From Bacteroidales bacterium (lineage in GTDB: Bacteria > Bacteroidota > Bacteroidia > Bacteroidales > Bacteroidaceae), in NCBI GenBank assembly GCA_029227175.1, contig JAQXZK010000012.1:1-64000 (forward strand): a stretch of 64,000 nt of DNA. Direction: 5' to 3'. A program made the translations under genes and the position numbers. Below the pieces are notes generated by a model that was not told the origin of the DNA, did no database searches, and saw only the letters and a list, made by a program, of their open reading frames with translations. Below are positions 30,507 through 38,790 of this stretch, one piece after another. Numbering within the stretch: the stretch's first letter is position 1; each line of letters begins with the position of its first letter.

Positions 30507-30570
30507 CATGGAAGGCTCTTTCGACCACTCGTTTTTTCTTTGCACGCGTACGCGTACGTTTATCTATATA

Positions 30571-30632
30571 AATAGGGAAGGCGAGGCTGCACCCGGAATC
30601 AATTTCCTCGGCACAGCCTCGCCTTCCCTATT
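30571..30632. terminator. 19-bp perfect inverted repeat after the HIT gene
   Basis: Arms 30571-30589 and 30614-30632 are perfect reverse complements (AATAGGGAAGGCGAGGCTG) with a 24-nt loop. It begins 15 bp past the HIT gene stop, so it probably ends the greA-HIT transcript. It lacks a good U tract on the minus strand. Just beyond it is an alternating ACGCGTACGCGTACG stretch. Confidence 0.55.
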
Positions 30633-30646
30633 TTACCGTTTCCTTT

Positions 30647-31036
30647 TCAGAGTTCGGCACGGATAGCCGCAGCCACCGCTTCAAACTCTTCCGGAGTCAG
30701 TTGTAACTTAGGATTAGTGAACAACATGTCTTTTTCCGACTGCATAGGCACCAGATGAATATGCGCATGCGGAACTTCAAGGCCAAGCACAGTCATTCCG
30801 ACCTTCTTGCATGGGAACGCCTTGCCTATGGCTATAGCAATTTTCTTGGCAAAGACATGATATTGTGCTATCTCGTCATCGTTCAGGTCAAAGATATAAT
30901 CGACCTCACGCTTCGGAATAACCAGCGTATGTCCCTTTACCAGCGGATTGATGTCGAGAAAAGCAAAGAAATGCTCGTTCTCTGCCACTTTGTAACAAGG
31001 AATCTCTCCTGCCACGATTCTACTGAAAATAGTCAT
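30647..31036 (-). CDS. HIT family nucleotide-binding protein
   Basis: A 129-aa histidine-triad hydrolase or transferase that acts on nucleoside phosphoramidates or related nucleotides. The triad is HAHIHLVP near residues 90-97; the N-terminus TIFSRIVAGEIPCYKV is typical of the HinT-like branch. The start at 31036 is chosen because it begins the conserved region and lies 13 bp after the greA stop. The pair greA-HIT is likely one operon. Confidence 0.92.
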   Translation of the reverse strand: MTIFSRIVAGEIPCYKVAENEHFFAFLDINPLVKGHTLVIPKREVDYIFDLNDDEIAQYHVFAKKIAIAIGKAFPCKKVGMTVLGLEVPHAHIHLVPMQSEKDMLFTNPKLQLTPEEFEAVAAAIRAEL

Positions 31037-31049
31037 GTGCTGTCGATAT

Positions 31050-31514
31050 TTAGAATGAAATGTCAACTATCTCGAGTTTAATCATGCCCTGTGGCACCTT
31101 AATCTCTGCCACATCGCCCACTTTCTTGCCAAGCAAGCCCTGTGCAATAGGGGTCTTCACAGATATCTTGCCTTCCTTCAGGTTGGCTTCGCTCTCAGAC
31201 ACTATGGTGTAGGTCATCTGCATGCCATTCTTGACATTCTTCAAGACAACCTTGTTCAATATCTGCACACTGTCTGTCTTCAGTTTGGAAGCATCCAGAA
31301 TCTTTGCTTCAGCGATAACAGCCTTCAACTGTGCAATTTTAGACTCGAGCAAGCCCTGTGCTTCTTTTGCAGCATCATATTCTGCATTCTCGGAGAGGTC
31401 GCCTTTATCGCGAGCCTCAGCAATGGCAGCCACAATTTTGGGGCGTTCAACAGCTTCCAATTGCTTCAAATCGGCCAACAGTTTATTGTAGCCTTCTTCT
31501 GACACGTAAGCCAT
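31050..31514 (-). CDS. greA: Transcription elongation factor GreA
   Basis: A 154-aa factor that rescues backtracked RNA polymerase by stimulating transcript cleavage. The N-terminal coiled coil carries the tip acidic pair in GDLSENAEYDAAKEAQ (residues 38-53), and the C-terminal FKBP-like domain contains PIAQGLLGKKVGDVAEI. Full length. The upstream region has a promoter and then a terminator-like hairpin (separate entries), which suggests an attenuated leader. Confidence 0.96.
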   Translation of the reverse strand: MAYVSEEGYNKLLADLKQLEAVERPKIVAAIAEARDKGDLSENAEYDAAKEAQGLLESKIAQLKAVIAEAKILDASKLKTDSVQILNKVVLKNVKNGMQMTYTIVSESEANLKEGKISVKTPIAQGLLGKKVGDVAEIKVPQGMIKLEIVDISF

Positions 31515-31565
31515 AATTTTTCTCCTTGTTTTTAGGTTAGATTATAAATGATTTGATGTTTAAAA

Positions 31566-31616
31566 AAAATAGTAAAAAAGAATTCCAACATGACGCGAAA
31601 CTGAAGCATGTTGGAA
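31566..31616 (-). terminator. Terminator-like hairpin in the greA leader or comF 3' end
   Basis: Arms at 31583-31592 and 31607-31616 (TTCCAACATG / CATGTTGGAA) form a 10-bp stem with a 14-nt loop. On the minus strand a T-rich tract (TTCTTTTTTACTATTTTTTTT) of about 20 bases follows. It is a classic intrinsic terminator for minus-strand transcription and lies between the predicted greA promoter and the greA start. Confidence 0.8.
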
Positions 31617-31639
31617 CTCTCTTCACCCAATTGTTTTTG

Positions 31640-31671
31640 CAAAGGTATGTTTTAAAGTTTACTTTCCCAAC
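31640..31671 (-). promoter_or_regulatory. greA promoter, GTTG-N20-TACCTTTG
   Basis: TACCTTTG on the minus strand (plus 31640-31647) is a perfect -7 box. GTTG at 31668-31671 is a 3-of-4 -33 match at 20-bp spacing. Predicted start near 31634, about 120 nt before the greA ATG. Confidence 0.65.
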
Positions 31672-31705
31672 AATTTAACAAGTATTTTCAAAAACAGATG
31701 AAGGT

Positions 31706-32404
31706 TTATTCCGACTTGCACAAGGCAAGAAACGAGATTTTTACATCGGGAACATCCGAGAATGCGTTGCCGCAAGCGGTAAGGGTGGAGCCGGTCGTCA
31801 GCACATCATCGACGATTAGTACATGCTTGCCGGTGAAGTCCGCCGAACGATGAAGTGCAAAAATGCCTTCAACATTCTGCCAACGGTCCAGCAAGGAGGT
31901 AGAAGACTGTGCATCGTTATTCTTCAGTCGGACGACAGATTTGTTTTCGACCGGTATGCCGGTCATTTCGGAGATACCCTTGGCGATATAACTGCTCTGA
32001 TTGTAACCTCTCATTCTCATCTTCATGGGATGCAACGGGACAGGCACCAATACATCGACTCCTTCAAAAAACTCTGGCATCTCTTCCTTAATCTCAGCCG
32101 CCACCATCCGTCCCATCTTGACACCCAAGTCACGCCGATGGCCATACTTGAGCAGATGGAGCAAGGTGCGGAAGTCGCTTCCCTTGCGGTAATAAAAGAA
32201 TGCCGTAGCATGTTGGAGCGGGATATTCGGCCAGGAAAGTTTTTCGACAGGGTTCTGTTGCTGCAGATGAAAACCCGTTCGAGGCAGGTTCATGTTGCAC
32301 GCCAGACATAGAAAGTCCTCCTCTTCATGCAACACATTGCCACATACGGCACAACGTCGCGGAAAGAATTGGCGGACGAGCGGATTAAACCATTTCTTCA
32401 GCAT
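31706..32404 (-). CDS. ComF family phosphoribosyltransferase-like protein
   Basis: A 232-aa protein with an N-terminal zinc ribbon (CAVCG and CLAC, residues 18-35) and a C-terminal phosphoribosyltransferase fold whose PRPP loop is VLIVDDVLTTGST. This matches ComF/GntX proteins, which are tied to DNA uptake or salvage in some bacteria; the exact reaction is not known. It lies between greA and rplS on the same strand but is separated from both by terminator-like hairpins. Confidence 0.9.
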   Translation of the reverse strand: MLKKWFNPLVRQFFPRRCAVCGNVLHEEEDFLCLACNMNLPRTGFHLQQQNPVEKLSWPNIPLQHATAFFYYRKGSDFRTLLHLLKYGHRRDLGVKMGRMVAAEIKEEMPEFFEGVDVLVPVPLHPMKMRMRGYNQSSYIAKGISEMTGIPVENKSVVRLKNNDAQSSTSLLDRWQNVEGIFALHRSADFTGKHVLIVDDVLTTGSTLTACGNAFSDVPDVKISFLALCKSE

Positions 32405-32436
32405 CTTCTTGACTTGCTTAAGATACTTTCACACGT

Positions 32437-32469
32437 AAAAAAAAGAGATTCCTCCATAGAAGGAACCTC
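32437..32469 (-). terminator. Terminator after rplS
   Basis: Arms 32445-32452 and 32462-32469 pair over 8 bp with one G-U pair. On the minus strand eight T residues follow (plus 32437-32444). Confidence 0.75.
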
Positions 32470-32495
32470 CTTTTATTTCTTGTAGAAACCAGGAA

Positions 32496-32849
32496 TCAAG
32501 CGTTTACCTTCTTCTCCTTGATACGAGCCTTCTTACCTGTAAGTTTACGCAAGTAATACAACTTAGCGCGACGAACCTTACCAATCTTGTTCACTTCAAT
32601 CTTCTCGATAGCCGGAGACTCAAGTGGGAAGATACGTTCAACACCTACAGTACCTGACATCTTGCGCACTGTGAAACGCTTCTTTTCACCATGACCTGAA
32701 ATCTTGATAACAACACCGCGATACTGCTGTACGCGCTCCTTGTTACCTTCGACAATACGATATGCTACGGTTACGGTGTCACCGGCCTTGAATGTAGGGT
32801 GAGACTTACCTGTAGCAAATGCTTCTTCTGCAATTTTAATTAAGTCCAT
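32496..32849 (-). CDS. rplS: Large ribosomal subunit protein bL19
   Basis: A 117-aa ribosomal protein of the 50S subunit at the 30S interface. The family core is evident: [29 protein letters not shown] near residues 20-48, then [17 protein letters not shown] and RAKLYYLRK. Full length. It is a single-gene unit here, with its own promoter and terminator. Confidence 0.98.
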   Translation of the reverse strand: MDLIKIAEEAFATGKSHPTFKAGDTVTVAYRIVEGNKERVQQYRGVVIKISGHGEKKRFTVRKMSGTVGVERIFPLESPAIEKIEVNKIGKVRRAKLYYLRKLTGKKARIKEKKVNA

Positions 32850-32939
32850 TGCTGTTAAAATTTAAATTGTTTATCGTTACTACGCAACATACCAGGCTTG
32901 TCTCTGTTTTTCCTGACAGCGATTGCGCGAAAGCGGGTG

Positions 32940-32971
32940 CAAAAGTCGCAATTATTTATAAGATTGGCAAG
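32940..32971 (-). promoter_or_regulatory. rplS promoter, CTTG-N20-GACTTTTG
   Basis: On the minus strand GACTTTTG (32940-32947) differs by one base from TAnnTTTG. CTTG (32968-32971) is at the right 20-bp spacing. The leader before rplS would be about 85 nt. Confidence 0.45.
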
Positions 32972-33009
32972 AATTTACGCAGTTTTTTCTCTGTTCGGGA
33001 ATAAAATTA

Positions 33010-33017
33010 TATATTTG
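33010..33017 (+). promoter_or_regulatory. -7 box upstream of the 5'-nucleotidase genes
   Basis: TATATTTG matches TAnnTTTG and lies 20 bp before the ATG at 33038. No TTTG at -33 is evident. Confidence 0.4.
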
Positions 33018-33037
33018 TACGACTAATAACTATCCGA

Positions 33038-33814
33038 ATGAAAACACACATACCTGTCAGGCCAGGTTTCCAAACAGTCCTTTTTACCGTACTGTTTTTC
33101 GTAACATCCTGCCACACCACAAGTTACCAAGTGGCGTCAGTTAAGGGAGAGTGCATCACCATAGACTCGACCTGGGACCAAAAAGATCAGTCTGCTGCCA
33201 CCCAACTGCTGGCACCTTATAAACAACGCGTACACGAGGAGATGTATAGCGAGTTGGGGCATGCTGCCATCTCCATGGACCGTGCACGGCCCGAGAGCCC
33301 GTTGTCCAACCTGGTTGCAGAGGTATTGCGTCGGTCGGCTAAAGCGTACATCGGAAAAGAAGCCGACATGGGCCTCATCAACGTAGGAGGCATCCGCAAC
33401 TCGCTCAGCGAAGGGGTTATCACACGTGCCAACCTGTTTGAGCTCCTTCCCTTTGAGAACTCGCTCTGTATCCTGAAATTGGACGGGCAAACACTCACGC
33501 GGCTCTGCGGAGAAATCTGCCGACGTGGTGGAGAGGGCATCAGCGGTATCCGAATCAAAAGCACCCGGGAAGGTCGCCTCATCAGCGCCGAACTAAATGG
33601 ACGCCCCATCGAACCGGACAAGACCTATCACATTGCCACCGTGGACTATCTTGCCGAAGGCAACGACGGACTCAGGGCTTGCAGGGATGCACAGGAAAGG
33701 ATTTGTCCGGACGGTATCACCCTGCGAGAACTTTTTATCCAATACGTGAAAGACGAGGCTGCGGCAGGACGCGCCATCTCGGCCGAAACAGACGGAAGAT
33801 TTGAAATCAAATAA
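33038..33814 (+). CDS. 5'-nucleotidase C-terminal-domain lipoprotein
   Basis: A 258-aa lipoprotein (lipobox VTSC, Cys28) that holds only the substrate-binding domain of UshA-type 5'-nucleotidases. The hallmarks are GLINVGGIRNSLSEGVITRANLFELLPFENSL around residues 112-143 and YHIATVDYLAEGNDG near 192-206. The metal-binding catalytic domain is encoded by the next gene, 16 bp downstream, so the enzyme is split and its halves are in reversed order compared with the single-chain form. The two proteins probably pair in the periplasm. Confidence 0.88.
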   Translation: MKTHIPVRPGFQTVLFTVLFFVTSCHTTSYQVASVKGECITIDSTWDQKDQSAATQLLAPYKQRVHEEMYSELGHAAISMDRARPESPLSNLVAEVLRRSAKAYIGKEADMGLINVGGIRNSLSEGVITRANLFELLPFENSLCILKLDGQTLTRLCGEICRRGGEGISGIRIKSTREGRLISAELNGRPIEPDKTYHIATVDYLAEGNDGLRACRDAQERICPDGITLRELFIQYVKDEAAAGRAISAETDGRFEIK

Positions 33815-33830
33815 CCTCATCGTACCTATC

Positions 33831-34676
33831 ATGAAAAAAATATTCGTCTATACCATCCTTCTTCTCTGTTCACTCACAGCCGGCTACGCACAGAAGAAGG
33901 CAATCACCTTGGAAATCTGCCACACCAGCGATACCCACAGCCGCATAGAGCCACTGGACCCTCATGCCAACGACCGACATGCCGGAGAAGGCGGTTACGC
34001 AAGACGTTACGCGTTCCTGCAAGAGAGACGACAGGAAAATCCGGACCTTCTGGTTTTCGACTGTGGCGACATCTCGCAAGGAACCCCCTATTACAACCTC
34101 TTCCAAGGCGAACTGGAAATCAAACTGATGAACCTGTTGGGATATGACGCCATGACCATTGGCAACCACGAGTTTGATTTCGGGCTCGACAACATGGCCC
34201 GACTCTTCAAACTGGCAGAGTTCCCTATTGTGTGTGCCAACTACGACTGCCGAGGAACTGTCCTGGAAGGGCTGGTGAAACCCTATGTTGTCATCAAGCG
34301 CAAGAATGTTCGCATAGGCGTCTTTGGCATTGCACCGGCCTTGGCCGGACTGGTACAGGCGTCCAAGTGCGAGGGCATTACCTATTTAGATCCCGTCAAG
34401 AGTGCATCCCGCGTGATTGACGAACTGAAGCACAAGGAGAAATGTGACGTCATCATCTGCCTCTCCCACTTAGGCATTAAAAAAGATATGGGCGACGAAC
34501 TGCTGGCCAGAGGAACCAAGGAGCTGGATTTGATCTTGGGCGGCCACACCCACACCTTCATGAAGTCGCCCCGAATACTTAAGAACCAAGAAGGGAAAGA
34601 CATCCCTGTCTTCCATTGTGGCCGACAAGGGGTTCAAGTCAGCCACACCACCTTGACATTACGTAAAAAGAAATAA
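33831..34676 (+). CDS. Metallophosphatase domain of a split 5'-nucleotidase
   Basis: A 281-aa exported protein (signal peptide ending AGYAQ) with the calcineurin-like metallophosphoesterase motifs in order: TSDTHSRI, DCGDISQG, GNHEFDFG and GGHTHTF. It lacks the C-terminal nucleotide-binding domain, which is supplied by the gene just upstream. The pair would remove phosphate from extracellular nucleotides. I start at 33831 because the earlier ATG at 33801 overlaps the upstream gene and would put ten residues ahead of the signal peptide. Confidence 0.9.
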   Translation: MKKIFVYTILLLCSLTAGYAQKKAITLEICHTSDTHSRIEPLDPHANDRHAGEGGYARRYAFLQERRQENPDLLVFDCGDISQGTPYYNLFQGELEIKLMNLLGYDAMTIGNHEFDFGLDNMARLFKLAEFPIVCANYDCRGTVLEGLVKPYVVIKRKNVRIGVFGIAPALAGLVQASKCEGITYLDPVKSASRVIDELKHKEKCDVIICLSHLGIKKDMGDELLARGTKELDLILGGHTHTFMKSPRILKNQEGKDIPVFHCGRQGVQVSHTTLTLRKKK

Positions 34677-34714
34677 ATCTCCCCTTCTCTGAGAAGCATA
34701 ACACCACCGGATAC

Positions 34715-37700
34715 ATGAAAAAGTTGTTGTCAACCATTCTCTTGGCGCTACTCTTCAGTCTTCGGTTTGCCACCGACTTCCTCCCCGAACTCACGCCACT
34801 CCCTCCGCAACACTTGCCGGGGCCAAGCATCGCCACTCCTTTCTTAGAAGACACTCTCTGTGGGAAATGGGTCGACTCTATCATGTCCGCACTCTCTGTC
34901 GAAGAGAGACTGGGCCAGCTCTTTGTCTACACCATCTCTCCGCGCACTACCGTAAGAAATCGCAGGCTGTTGGCCAACATCATCCGAGACTACCACATCG
35001 GAGGACTGCTCTTCGCAAAGGGGAGAATCATCGAACAGGCCCAGCTCACTAACGAAGCCCAACGTCTGTCAAAAGTTCCGTTACTGATTACCTGTGACGG
35101 AGAATGGGGACTCTCCATGAGACTGAAAGACGCCCCCACATTCCCCAAGAATCTGGCATTGGGCTGTATCATCGACGACTCTCTGATGTATGAATATGGG
35201 CAGGAGGTGGCGCGACAATGCCATGAGATGGGGATTCATGTCAACTTCGCTCCGGTAGCCGATGTAAACATCAACCCCAAGAATCCGGTCATCAACACGC
35301 GCTCGTTCGGCGAGAATCCCACGAACGTAGCCAAGAAAATGTCACTCTATGCCCGAGGATTGGAAGACAACAACATCCTGTCTGTCTGCAAGCACTTTCC
35401 CGGACACGGAGATACCGAGACCGACTCGCACAAGTCCTTGCCGAAACTCAACTTCAGCCGTGAGCGATTAGACAGCATAGAACTGTACCCTTTCAAGAAA
35501 GCCATTTACGAGGGGCTGAGCGGAATTATGGTGGGACATCTCTATGTACCGGCTTTGGCTGCCGAAGACTCGTTGCCCGCTTCACTCTCGCACAGAATCA
35601 GTCACGATGTGCTACAGGAGAGAATGAAATTCAACGGACTGGTATTTACCGATGCGCTGAACATGAAAGGCGTTGCAGGACATGACGACCTCTGTCTGAA
35701 AGCGTTGCTGGCCGGCAACGACATTTTGCTTGTCCCATCCAAATTCAAACCCGAGATGGAATCGCTCACCAAAGCCATGGAGAAAGGTATCCTCACGGAA
35801 GAATTCATCAACGAGAAGTGTCGGAAGGTGCTGACCTACAAATATGCATTGGGACTATACCGGCGTTCTACCGTAAGAACGGCAGGACTCATCCGTCGCA
35901 TCAACAACAAATACAGCGAGGCCCTCTGTCAGCGGTTGGAATATGCCTCCATCACGGTATTGGGCAATCGGGACAGCCTGCTCCCACTCAGTAAGGAGCA
36001 AGACAAAATTGCCCTGCTTAACGTAGGCTCCACGAAAGATATCCAGCCATTGGTCAAGGAGTTGAAGAGACACGCCACGGTGGAACTGATAAACCTGCCG
36101 CCCCGAGCTTCCATGCACGTCAACAGACAAGTCCAAGAGAAACTTAACCGTTACCCATTGGTACTCGTAGCCATCAACGAGCGAAAACTTTCGCCTTATC
36201 ATGCGTTCTTCACCGAGTTCGCCCCTACCCCACCCTGTGTTTTCCTCAGTTTCATCCACGGCCCTGACCTGCTCCAGATTTACCGGGGACTATCACATGC
36301 CCAAGCCACCATCCTGGCCCACAGCAGTGGAGAGCACCTCATGAAACGGGTAGCCGGGGTGCTTTACGGAGAGGCACAAGCTAACGGAAGACTATCGGCC
36401 TCGATCGGCAGCCTTTATGCTGCCGGAGAAGGGCAATATATCGGGCCGGGCGATGAGCAGGACGAAGAATTGTCCAGGATGGGAATAGACACCCGGAAGC
36501 TGTCACAGATAGACCGGATTGCCGAAGCAGGTATCCAAGCCGGAGCCTACCCGAGTTGTCAGATTGCCATCCTCAAGAATGGGCGTGAGATATACAACAA
36601 GTCTTTTGGAACCCGGACCGGAGGAGCTCAGGCGGCAACCGTCCGAAATTCCGATGTCTACGACCTTGCATCGCTCTCTAAGACCACAGGTACACTCTTG
36701 GCCGTAATGAAACTCTACGACCAGGGGCATCTGTCGCTCAACGACAAGGCTTCCCATTTTCTTCCCTTCCTGCAAGGGACGGACAAAGAAGACATCACTA
36801 TCCGTGAACTACTCTTCCACGAGTCGGGTCTTCCTGCCACCATCCTTTTCTACCGCGAGTGTATCCGGCCCGCCGACCGGAGAGTTTTATTCAGCGGTAG
36901 GAAAGATGCTACCCATACTGTACATTTAGGAGGCTCGACATATGCCAATCCGTCGTTCAGCTTCCGCGACAGTCTCACCTCACCGGTCAGGACTACACAA
37001 CACACGATTCAGGCGTGCGACAGCCTCTGGCTGCACGAGAGTTGGAAGGAAGAGTACCTGCGACTCATTGCCGAGGCTCGGCTTGGAGCGAAGAAGTACA
37101 ATTACAGTTGTGTAGGCTTCATTGTGCTGCAACAGGTGGTCGAAGCCATTGCATCAGAACCGATGGACGAATTTCTTGACCGAGAGTTCTACCGGCCATT
37201 AGGACTGACTCATACTGGTTACCGTCCTCTACATTTTCTCTCCAAAGAAGAGATTGTGCCATCTGCTATCGACGCCTTCCTGCGGAAGAGCGAACTGTGT
37301 GGTTATGTCCACGATGAGTCTGCCGCCTTCCAAGGAGGAGTGAGCGGCAATGCGGGTCTCTTCTCCAATGCGAGCGAGACAGCCCGGATTTATCAGATGA
37401 TATTGAACGGAGGAATTTACAACGGACGGAGATTCCTCTCCCAGTCCACCTGCAGCCTATTCACCTCTGAAACATCTTCTAAAAGCAGAAGAGGGTTGGG
37501 ATTTGACAGGCCCGACAAGCGCAACGCCAGACAGAGTCCCTGCTGCCAGCATGCTCCCGAGTCTGTATTCGGTCACACGGGATTCACCGGGACCTGTGCC
37601 TGGGCCGACCCGGATAACCGTCTGGTATACGTATTCCTCAGCAACAGGCTCTATCCCGGTTTAGGCAACACCAAGCTGAGCCGGCTCCACATCAGGACCG

Positions 37701-37735
37701 ACATTCAGGAGTGCATTTATAATAGTCTGCGGTAA
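34715..37735 (+). CDS. GH3 beta-N-acetylhexosaminidase fused to a beta-lactamase-fold serine hydrolase
   Basis: A 1006-aa exported protein. Residues about 45-590 are a GH3 enzyme of the NagZ type, with KHFPGHGDTETDSHKSLP carrying the His/Asp acid-base dyad and LVFTDALNM the nucleophile Asp. Residues about 600-1006 form a class C beta-lactamase/esterase-like domain: the SxxK motif is S653-L-S-K656, and HTGFTGT stands in the KTG position. The Y-x-N/D motif reads YSC here, which is unusual. This fusion is known in Bacteroidetes and probably acts on peptidoglycan fragments in the periplasm. Confidence 0.88.
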   Translation: MKKLLSTILLALLFSLRFATDFLPELTPLPPQHLPGPSIATPFLEDTLCGKWVDSIMSALSVEERLGQLFVYTISPRTTVRNRRLLANIIRDYHIGGLLFAKGRIIEQAQLTNEAQRLSKVPLLITCDGEWGLSMRLKDAPTFPKNLALGCIIDDSLMYEYGQEVARQCHEMGIHVNFAPVADVNINPKNPVINTRSFGENPTNVAKKMSLYARGLEDNNILSVCKHFPGHGDTETDSHKSLPKLNFSRERLDSIELYPFKKAIYEGLSGIMVGHLYVPALAAEDSLPASLSHRISHDVLQERMKFNGLVFTDALNMKGVAGHDDLCLKALLAGNDILLVPSKFKPEMESLTKAMEKGILTEEFINEKCRKVLTYKYALGLYRRSTVRTAGLIRRINNKYSEALCQRLEYASITVLGNRDSLLPLSKEQDKIALLNVGSTKDIQPLVKELKRHATVELINLPPRASMHVNRQVQEKLNRYPLVLVAINERKLSPYHAFFTEFAPTPPCVFLSFIHGPDLLQIYRGLSHAQATILAHSSGEHLMKRVAGVLYGEAQANGRLSASIGSLYAAGEGQYIGPGDEQDEELSRMGIDTRKLSQIDRIAEAGIQAGAYPSCQIAILKNGREIYNKSFGTRTGGAQAATVRNSDVYDLASLSKTTGTLLAVMKLYDQGHLSLNDKASHFLPFLQGTDKEDITIRELLFHESGLPATILFYRECIRPADRRVLFSGRKDATHTVHLGGSTYANPSFSFRDSLTSPVRTTQHTIQACDSLWLHESWKEEYLRLIAEARLGAKKYNYSCVGFIVLQQVVEAIASEPMDEFLDREFYRPLGLTHTGYRPLHFLSKEEIVPSAIDAFLRKSELCGYVHDESAAFQGGVSGNAGLFSNASETARIYQMILNGGIYNGRRFLSQSTCSLFTSETSSKSRRGLGFDRPDKRNARQSPCCQHAPESVFGHTGFTGTCAWADPDNRLVYVFLSNRLYPGLGNTKLSRLHIRTDIQECIYNSLR

Positions 37736-37768
37736 ACCTGAATCAATGGGAGACGCAAACCTGCACGA

Positions 37769-38776
37769 TTACTTCAGGATGGCGTTAATCTTCTCCATTT
37801 CTTCGCAGGAGAATGTAGTGTTCTCGATCGCCTTGATATTGTCAGCCAACTGTGAGACGGAGCTTGCACCCACTATGACACTGGTCACGAAGTCATTTCT
37901 CAACACCCAGGCTAAAGCCATCTCTGCCAGTGTCTGTCCCCGTTCGGCCGCCACAAAATTCAGTGCTCTAATCTTTTCAAGTACGTCAGGAGTCAGCATA
38001 GACTCCTTCAAAGCTCCTCCTCGTGCCACGCGCGAGTCGGACGGGATTCCGTGCAGATACCTGGCAGTCAGGAGCCCCTGTTGCAAGGGCGAGAAGGAGA
38101 TGAACCCTGCTCCGTTCTCCTTGGCCTGTGTCAGGATGCCTTCTGTTTCCGGTTCACGTGCGAGAAGATTATATTTACCCTGATAAATCAGACAGGGGAC
38201 ATCGCGTTGACGCAAGTATTCGTATGCGGCAGCAGCAGCCTCGGACGGATAGCGCGAGATGCCCACATAAAGTGCCTTTCCCTGGCGTACGATGTCGACC
38301 AACGCCTGCAATGTTTCCTCTAACGGGGTTTCCGGGTCAAAGCGGTGTGTATAGAACAGGTCCACGTAGTCCAGGTTCATGCGTTTCAGGCTCTGGTCGA
38401 GACTGCTCATCAGATATTTTCTCGAGCCCCAGTTGCCATACGGTCCGGGCCACATGTCATAACCGGCCTTGGACGAGATAAACAACTCGTCCCGATAAGG
38501 AGCCAATGATTTCTTCATGATGGTGCCGAAGGTCTCCTCAGCCGACCCGGCCGATGGGCCGTAGTTATTGGCCAGGTCAAAGTGCGTGATGCCATGGTCG
38601 AAAGCATAATGAACCATGTCCAGCGAGCGCGACAGTGGGTCTACGTCACCGAAGTTATGCCACAATCCCAGTGAGATCTCAGGCAACAGGATGCCACTCT
38701 TGCCACAACGGCGGTACTTCATCGTGCCCATGTATCTGGTCTCAGAGGGCGAGTAAAGCGGTTTGATGAAAGGCAT
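37769..38776 (-). CDS. Aldo/keto reductase, YghZ (L-glyceraldehyde 3-phosphate reductase) type
   Basis: A 335-aa NADPH-dependent oxidoreductase. The opening MKYRRCGKSGILLPEISLGLWHNFGD, the catalytic-region DLANNYGPSAGSAEETFG and the ISSKAGYDMWPGPYGNWGSRKYL stretch match the YghZ/Kv-beta-like branch, which reduces small aldehydes such as methylglyoxal or L-glyceraldehyde 3-phosphate. The tetrad Asp, Tyr, Lys and His residues are in place (DLANNY, SSK, YTHRFD). Convergent with the GH3 fusion gene with a 33-bp gap; 14 bp downstream of the CvfB-like gene on the same strand. Confidence 0.92.
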   Translation of the reverse strand: MPFIKPLYSPSETRYMGTMKYRRCGKSGILLPEISLGLWHNFGDVDPLSRSLDMVHYAFDHGITHFDLANNYGPSAGSAEETFGTIMKKSLAPYRDELFISSKAGYDMWPGPYGNWGSRKYLMSSLDQSLKRMNLDYVDLFYTHRFDPETPLEETLQALVDIVRQGKALYVGISRYPSEAAAAAYEYLRQRDVPCLIYQGKYNLLAREPETEGILTQAKENGAGFISFSPLQQGLLTARYLHGIPSDSRVARGGALKESMLTPDVLEKIRALNFVAAERGQTLAEMALAWVLRNDFVTSVIVGASSVSQLADNIKAIENTTFSCEEMEKINAILK

Positions 38777-38790
38777 GTCAGTTCTCCTTG

